From the NCBI GenBank assembly GCA_024640185.1, contig JAHEFN010000149.1, positions 1 through 6,205 on the forward strand: a DNA stretch of 6,205 nucleotides, given 5' to 3'. The stretch comes from Gemmatimonadota bacterium (lineage in GTDB: Bacteria > Gemmatimonadota > Gemmatimonadetes > Gemmatimonadales > GWC2-71-9). Below are positions 1-6,205 of this stretch, piece by piece (the stretch's first letter is position 1; the number at the start of each line of letters is the position of its first letter). Both the position numbers and the translations under genes were made by a program. The notes under the pieces are model-generated. The model ran no database searches. It had not been told where the DNA came from and saw only the letters and a list, made by a program, of their open reading frames with translations.

Positions 1-74
1 TTGCTATCGCTCTTCCTGATGGGGATTGACTTCCCGGCGTCGAACCGGCGCTTCTCGCGGCTGGCGCCTGCCGA

Positions 75-559
75 CTAGCGGAGGTTCGAGGCATTGCCGA
101 CCATCTGCCAGCGGCCGTCGCGCTTCTGGTAGAGTTCGATCCATGCCCAGAGGTCGACAAACGGTTCCCGGACCCCATCGGCGTTGGGCATCGTCCCGCG
201 CACCTCGACCTCGGCGATCACCCAGCCGAGCGAGCGGTCAGCCGAGAGCGTGACGATCGGCTCCCGCAGGTCGTGGTAGACCTCGAACTCCGCGTCGCGA
301 AAGTAGTGGGTGCGTAGGTCGCGACGCTCGTCAATGCTCGGGAAGGTCACCCGCCCGTTGTTGATCGAGATGAAAGAGTCGGCCTCGATCGACATCCAGA
401 GCTCGACCTTGTGTTCGCGGTGGGCGCGCAGCAGGTCGGCGTGGTGGGTGAGGAGTTGCTGCCGGTCGAGGGCGATCTCCGGGGCGTCGGCCGGCGCGCA
501 GGCGACCAGGAACCCGGTGAGGAGCAGACGCACCACGCGGCGTCGGACGGCTCCGATCC

Positions 560-563
<4 letters not shown>
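75..563 (-). CDS. Predicted lipoprotein with NTF2/SnoaL-like fold
   Basis: A 162-residue protein starting at a GTG that overlaps the stop of kinase B. The N-terminus is arginine-rich (R2, R7-R9, R12), followed by a short hydrophobic stretch (residues 13-21, LLLTGFLVA) and a lipobox-like LVAC ending at Cys22, so export and lipid attachment are likely. Residue +2 is Ala, not the Asp that retains lipoproteins in the inner membrane under the E. coli rule. The mature part has an early helix with HADLLRAHREHKVELW (about 40-56), a central strand region (DSFISINNGRV), and a closing WIELYQKRDGRWQMVGNASN segment (about 141-160). That layout is typical of the NTF2-like/SnoaL/DUF4440 superfamily. Many members bind small molecules and few are enzymes, so no reaction can be assigned. 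A later GTG at residue 10 or 11 is possible but would leave a very short signal peptide; the start here is favoured by the coupled overlap. Being last in the kinase operon, it may be an envelope partner of that signalling unit (inference). The stop is TAG. Confidence 0.8.
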
Positions 564-2817
<2,254 letters not shown>

Positions 2818-2821
<4 letters not shown>

Positions 2822-5505
2822 GGTCTCGCCTTCGCGGGTCCCATCCGCGCCCTCAGCTCCTCGAACCAGTTGAGCGTGACGAGGTAGCGCGCGGCTCCCA
2901 CATCGCCCGCGAGGTTGGCGGAGGTGGTCGGGGCGAGGCCCGAGGAGACCACCAGCCGCTTCCCGTCCGGGGCGAGGTCCCACCCCCGCATCACCACCGG
3001 CGGCAGCCCAGGAACAGGAACCGGGTCGTGGATCACCAGCTGGGGCTCCCGATCGACCCGGGCCACCATGAGGGTGTCCGGTCCAGTGAACAGCCGCCAG
3101 AAATAGATCGACCTGCCGTCGGGAGCCCACCGGGGATCACGGCCACGGTCGCTCCCGGGCACCAGCCACTTCCCTCTGGCGACCGGAAAGTCGCGAACCC
3201 AGACCTGATCATTGCCACCCTCCTCCGAGACGTACGCCGCGAGCTGACCCTCCGGGGAGAGATCGAATTCGAATTCGTCCCACGGTGCCTCCTGATAGGC
3301 TCGCGGGGTTGCGCTGTCGGCCAGCGAGGTGATGAGGAGGTCCTCGTTGCCCGCACCGTTGGATACGAAGACGATGGTCGCCTCGTCCGGCCAGTCAGTC
3401 GGCGTCTGGCTTCCCGGGAGCGCCAGAAGGCGCCGGGCGCTGTCGCTGCCGTCGGCCTGGACGAGGTAGAGATCCTCACCGGTGCTGTCACCGACGCTCC
3501 GGTTGAAAAGGATCCGGGTTCCGTCGGGCGACCAGACCGGATCGTCGTTGTCGCTACCGAAGGTGATGGGGCTGTTGGTGAGCGAAATGAGGTTGAACAC
3601 CTGGATGTCGGTCCGACCGCCTTCGTTGTACAGCTCGTAGGCGATCGCCTCGCCGTTGGGCGCAAACCGTGGTCTCTCACGCCCCGCGGCCGGGAGCTTG
3701 ATGGTGTCGACGGCACCACCGAGTGTGGCGATCACCAGCGTCGTGGAGTTCCCGAGGGTTGTTCGGGCACCCATCGATTCCCCGTCATGCACCACCAGCA
3801 CCCCGCCCGGCGACACGGCATAGCCGGGGTCACCCAGCGCGTCCTGGACGCGATCGACCACCCGGATCGGGTCGCCGGTGATGGCGTGGCGCCCGAGGTC
3901 GAACTCCACCGCGAAGAGTCCACCCCCCTCGTCGATGTAGAGGAGATGTCCCGTCGCGGCATGGCTCGGGTATCGGGCGTCGGGAACCAGGAGGGTCGTC
4001 GAGTCGCTTGCGAAGTCGTAGAGCACCACACCTGCCGGAGTGGTTCCCAGGATCCCCGATCCGTCGGGGAGCCACTCTCCGGCCCGCCACGGCCCGGCAC
4101 CCTCGCCGTGGCGCACCGGGGTCCCCCCCCCGGCGTCCATGACATGCAGCTCCTGGCCAATCAGGAAGGCGATCCTGTTGTCCGGGCCCCAACTGGGATA
4201 GAAGCTCCGGCCTGTCCCGCCCTTCACCAACTCGAACGCCCCACCGCCGCCCACCAGCACCCTCACCAGGGCGGAGTCGCTCGGCCTCGCGAAGACCAGC
4301 CACAGGCCGTCGGGGGAGAAGTCCGGGTGGAAACCACCCTCGGTGCCTGCGACCAGGACGAACTCCGGATCGCCGTCGAGGTGGCGAAGGTAGATGCCGG
4401 GAACGCCGTTCAGGGAGCCCGCGGTCGCGACCATTGACCCATCGTCCGAGATCGCCACGCCACCACTGAAAGACTGCCCGATTTGCAGCTCGCCAGTGGC
4501 GAGGTCGAGGCGGCTCAGCGGCCGCGCCGGCTCCGGCCGTGTGGCGACATACCCCAGCGCTGCCAGGGCCACCGCCGCCACCGCCAGCGTCGCCCAGCTG
4601 AAGGGGCTTCGGAGCCACCCCCGTGCAGTGGTCGGCGCCGAAGCGAGCGCCGCCGAGGCCATCGTCGTGAACGCCGGGTTGCCGAGCGCCTCCTTGAACG
4701 CCTCGGCGCTCTCGAACCGGTCCGCCGGCAGCTTCTCGAGCGCCTTGGCCACCGCCGCCGCCACGTTCGGCGGCACCGACTTGCGGAGGGTGGTCACCGG
4801 GTCGGCCACCTCGGAGATGATCTTCATGATCACCTGCTGCGCCGAACTCCCGGTGTGCGGCGGGTCGCCGGTGAGCATCTCGTAGAGCACGCTGGCGAGC
4901 GAGTAGACGTCACTCCGCGCCGAGATCTCCTTGTCGGCCGTCGCCTGCTCTGGTGACATGTAGTGCGGGGTGCCGAGCGACATCCCGGTCTCGGTCATCC
5001 GCCCGCCCGCCGCCGCGGAGAGCGCCAGGGCGATCCCGAAGTCGGCCACCATCGGCCGGCCGTTGGCCAGCAGGATGTTCTCCGGCTTGATGTCGCGGTG
5101 CACCACCCCCTGGGTGTGGGCGTAGTGCAGCGCGTCGGCGACCTCGCAGGTGATCCGTACCGCCTCGTCGATGCCGAGCTGGGTCTCCCGATTGAGTTTG
5201 TCGCGGAGGGTCTCGCCGTCGACAAACGGCATGACATAGAAGAGGAAGCCGTCGGCCTCGCCCGAATCGAAGAGCGGCAGGATGTGCGGGTGCTGCAGCG
5301 CGGCGGTGGTCTTGATCTCGACCACGAACCGCTCGGCGCCGAGCACGGCCGCCAGCTCGGGCTTGAGGACCTTGAGCGCCACCTTGCGGTCGTGCTTGAG
5401 GTCATGGGCGAGGTAGACGGTGGCCATCCCGCCCTCGCCGAGCTCACGCTCGATCGCGTAGCGATCGGCGAGGGCCTGGGCAAGACGGTCCGATGGGTCG
5501 GTCAT
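2818..5505 (-). CDS. Kinase A: membrane Ser/Thr protein kinase with extracytoplasmic PD40/TolB-like propellers
   Basis: An 895-residue receptor-like Ser/Thr kinase. Kinase domain, about residues 16-274: glycine loop GEGGMA (23-28), Lys45 in VALK, helix-C Glu63, HRDIKPEN (136-143, Asp138), DFG (155-157), activation loop with Thr171, Thr173, Ser176 and Thr179, and SPE at 184-186. These indicate an intact RD-type catalytic core. After a juxtamembrane linker (about 275-301) comes one hydrophobic helix (about 303-321, rich in Ala/Val/Leu), which should place the kinase in the cytoplasm and residues 325-895 outside. That region holds repeated PD40-type units such as FSPDG (396-400), VWSPDG (657-662), RWAPDG (792-797) and DLAPDG (843-848). 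I count about twelve blade-like units, which would suit two six-bladed propellers. The protein ends in a LNWFEELRARM tail. The ATG has a strong GGAGGA upstream. Its TGA overlaps the start of kinase B. The ligand is unknown; propellers of this kind usually bind protein, peptide or glycan. Confidence 0.95.
2829..2832 (-). promoter_or_regulatory. Ribosome binding site for kinase B inside the kinase A 3' end
   Basis: AAGG on the minus strand lies 7 nt before the ATG at 2821-2819, within the last codons of kinase A. It is a modest match, but it supports this ATG over start codons further upstream in the same frame. Confidence 0.5.
5439..5472 (-). repeat. Near-identical paralogous segment, copy in kinase A
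   Basis: Counterpart of the segment at 2761-2794, with one mismatch (a for g at the eighth base of the plus strand). It encodes the same ADRYAIEREL residues just before the glycine loop. The similarity continues to about 5381 at a lower level. A pair of direct repeats about 2.7 kb apart could also serve as a site for recombination between the genes. Confidence 0.7.
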
Positions 5506-5512
5506 CCGGTCA

Positions 5513-5522
5513 CTTCCTCCTC
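5513..5522 (-). promoter_or_regulatory. Strong ribosome binding site for kinase A
   Basis: On the minus strand this reads GAGGAGGAAG. Its GGAGGA core is followed by 9 nt before the ATG at 5505-5503. It is the best Shine-Dalgarno match at the gene starts in the window and fixes the start of kinase A. It sits in the 32-nt gap after the upstream propeller gene, so kinase A can load ribosomes independently of that gene. Confidence 0.75.
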
Positions 5523-5537
5523 ACGGCGGCCCGGGGT

Positions 5538-6205
5538 TCAGTCCCGGACGAGGTCCATGACGTGAATGTCGCTCTCAATCTGGGAGATGGACAGGTAGAA
5601 CCGACCGTTGGCGACCCCGACCGCCTGGGGGTAGGTGCTCATCGCCGGGTCGTCGAAGCGCACCAGCAACCGCGGGGCCCCGCCGTCAACCGGCACCTCG
5701 TAGATCCCCTGGTTTGCCTGAAGGTCATGGGCGCGGAAGTACAGGAATCGCCCATCGGCAGACCATTCCGGCCAGGACGGCCTGACCACCCCGAAGTCGG
5801 CGGCGGCGAACACGCTCCTCGGAGAGCCTCCCGGTGCGATCACGGCGAGGGTGCCGTTGCCCGTATGGTAGGCGATCATCGAGCCATCGGGCGACCACCG
5901 TGGGGCAAAGCCATCCTCGACCAGCAGCTCCGGGACGCCCCAAGGTCCACCTCGCGTCGCCCGACGGAGGAGGAAGACCCTCAAGGACGGAACGCTCTGG
6001 GCATAGGCGATCGTGAGCCCGTCGGGCGACCAGGCAGGGTGGAGATCCTCACCCGGATCGTCGACGAGGCGCACCTCACCGGTGCCGTCGCTCCGGATGT
6101 AGTAGATGTCGCGCGAACTGCCGCGGGTCGAATGGAAGACGATCTCGCTGCCGTCGTGCGAGAGATCCGGCGAGAAGTCGTCGCCCGGGTCGCGGGTCAC
6201 CCGCC
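5538..6205 (-). CDS. PD40/TolB-like beta-propeller protein, 3' part only
   Basis: About 221 C-terminal residues of a protein whose start lies beyond the right edge of the window; the frame is open to the last base. It has consecutive propeller-blade units: DDFSPDLSHDGSEIVFHSTR, then HPAWSPDGLTIAY, APRWSPDGSMIAY and PEWSADGRFLYF, and a final unit ending ESDIHVMDLVRD. This is the TolB/PD40 family pattern, with about five blades visible. No kinase motif, membrane helix or signal peptide is in the visible part. Propellers with this kind of ending occur as the sensor half of Ser/Thr kinases, behind DNA-binding winged-helix domains, and as free periplasmic TolB-like proteins, so the whole protein could be any of these. 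It lies 32 nt upstream of kinase A on the same strand and is probably in the same transcript. The GTG at 6200-6198 is an internal codon, not a credible start, because the first blade already runs across it. Confidence 0.88.
   Translation of the reverse strand, partial: RVTRDPGDDFSPDLSHDGSEIVFHSTRGSSRDIYYIRSDGTGEVRLVDDPGEDLHPAWSPDGLTIAYAQSVPSLRVFLLRRATRGGPWGVPELLVEDGFAPRWSPDGSMIAYHTGNGTLAVIAPGGSPRSVFAAADFGVVRPSWPEWSADGRFLYFRAHDLQANQGIYEVPVDGGAPRLLVRFDDPAMSTYPQAVGVANGRFYLSISQIESDIHVMDLVRD

Noticed and set aside
1..74. Possible terminator or start of another gene after the lipoprotein
   Set aside because: Only a weak GGCGC/GCGCC pairing with a 12-nt loop at 47-68 is visible and there is no T-run. 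No start codon with a coding frame can be supported before the window ends. An AGGAAGAG at the very edge could be a ribosome binding site for a gene further left, but that cannot be judged.
2822..3130. N-terminal extension of the kinase B frame into kinase A
   Set aside because: Kinase homology begins right after the ATG at 2821. The extra 103 codons translate to low-complexity sequence overlapping kinase A's last blades.
3265..3276. Tandem GAATTC GAATTC repeat
   Set aside because: It simply encodes the EFEF residues of kinase A (about 744-747). A two-unit repeat of this size is expected by chance.
3028..4437. Long plus-strand reading frame (469 codons) opposite the propeller part of kinase A
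   Set aside because: It is fully antisense to well-supported coding sequence, with no family motif. It is a high-GC shadow frame.
5512..5526. Four-codon mini-frame GTG AGG AGG AAG TGA before kinase A
   Set aside because: It coincides with the Shine-Dalgarno of kinase A and has no ribosome binding site of its own. It is a by-product of the purine-rich signal.
5531..5547. Hairpin CCGGG/CCCGG around the stop of the upstream propeller gene, considered as a terminator
   Set aside because: The stem is only 5 bp with a 7-nt loop, spans the stop codon and has no T-run. It is unlikely to end transcription before kinase A.

Overview
The window reads as a GC-rich bacterial chromosome segment, almost wholly coding, with every convincing gene on the minus strand. 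The content points to Gemmatimonadota or a close relative such as Acidobacteriota. These groups are rich in PknB-type Ser/Thr kinases that begin 'DRYAIERELGxGGMATVYLA', continue with 'LKHxRxVAxKVL', and carry PD40/TolB propellers or TolB-N plus TPR modules behind the kinase. The taxon is inferred from protein style only; no marker gene is present.

Layout in transcription order, right to left. (1) 6205-5538 is the 3' end of a PD40/TolB-like beta-propeller protein, cut by the window edge and possibly the sensor end of a further kinase. (2) After a 32-nt gap holding a strong Shine-Dalgarno, 5505-2818 encodes kinase A (895 aa): cytoplasmic Ser/Thr kinase, one membrane helix, then about twelve propeller-blade repeats outside the membrane. 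(3) Overlapping it by ATGA, 2821-560 encodes kinase B (753 aa): a closely related kinase domain joined directly, with no membrane helix, to a TolB-N-like domain and a TPR array. (4) Overlapping that by GTGA, 563-75 encodes a small NTF2/SnoaL-like predicted lipoprotein (162 aa). Positions 1-74 are downstream flank in which I see no gene, RNA or clear terminator.

The two 4-base stop/start overlaps and the short upstream gap make a single co-transcribed and probably translationally coupled unit likely. No promoter is visible, so it should lie beyond the right edge. A working model (inference only) is a signalling cassette in which kinase A senses something outside the membrane, kinase B is a soluble partner or substrate with a protein-interaction scaffold, and the lipoprotein is an envelope accessory. 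The kinase domains look like tandem paralogues whose sensory parts have been exchanged. The long plus-strand reading frames opposite the kinases are shadows of high-GC coding sequence.
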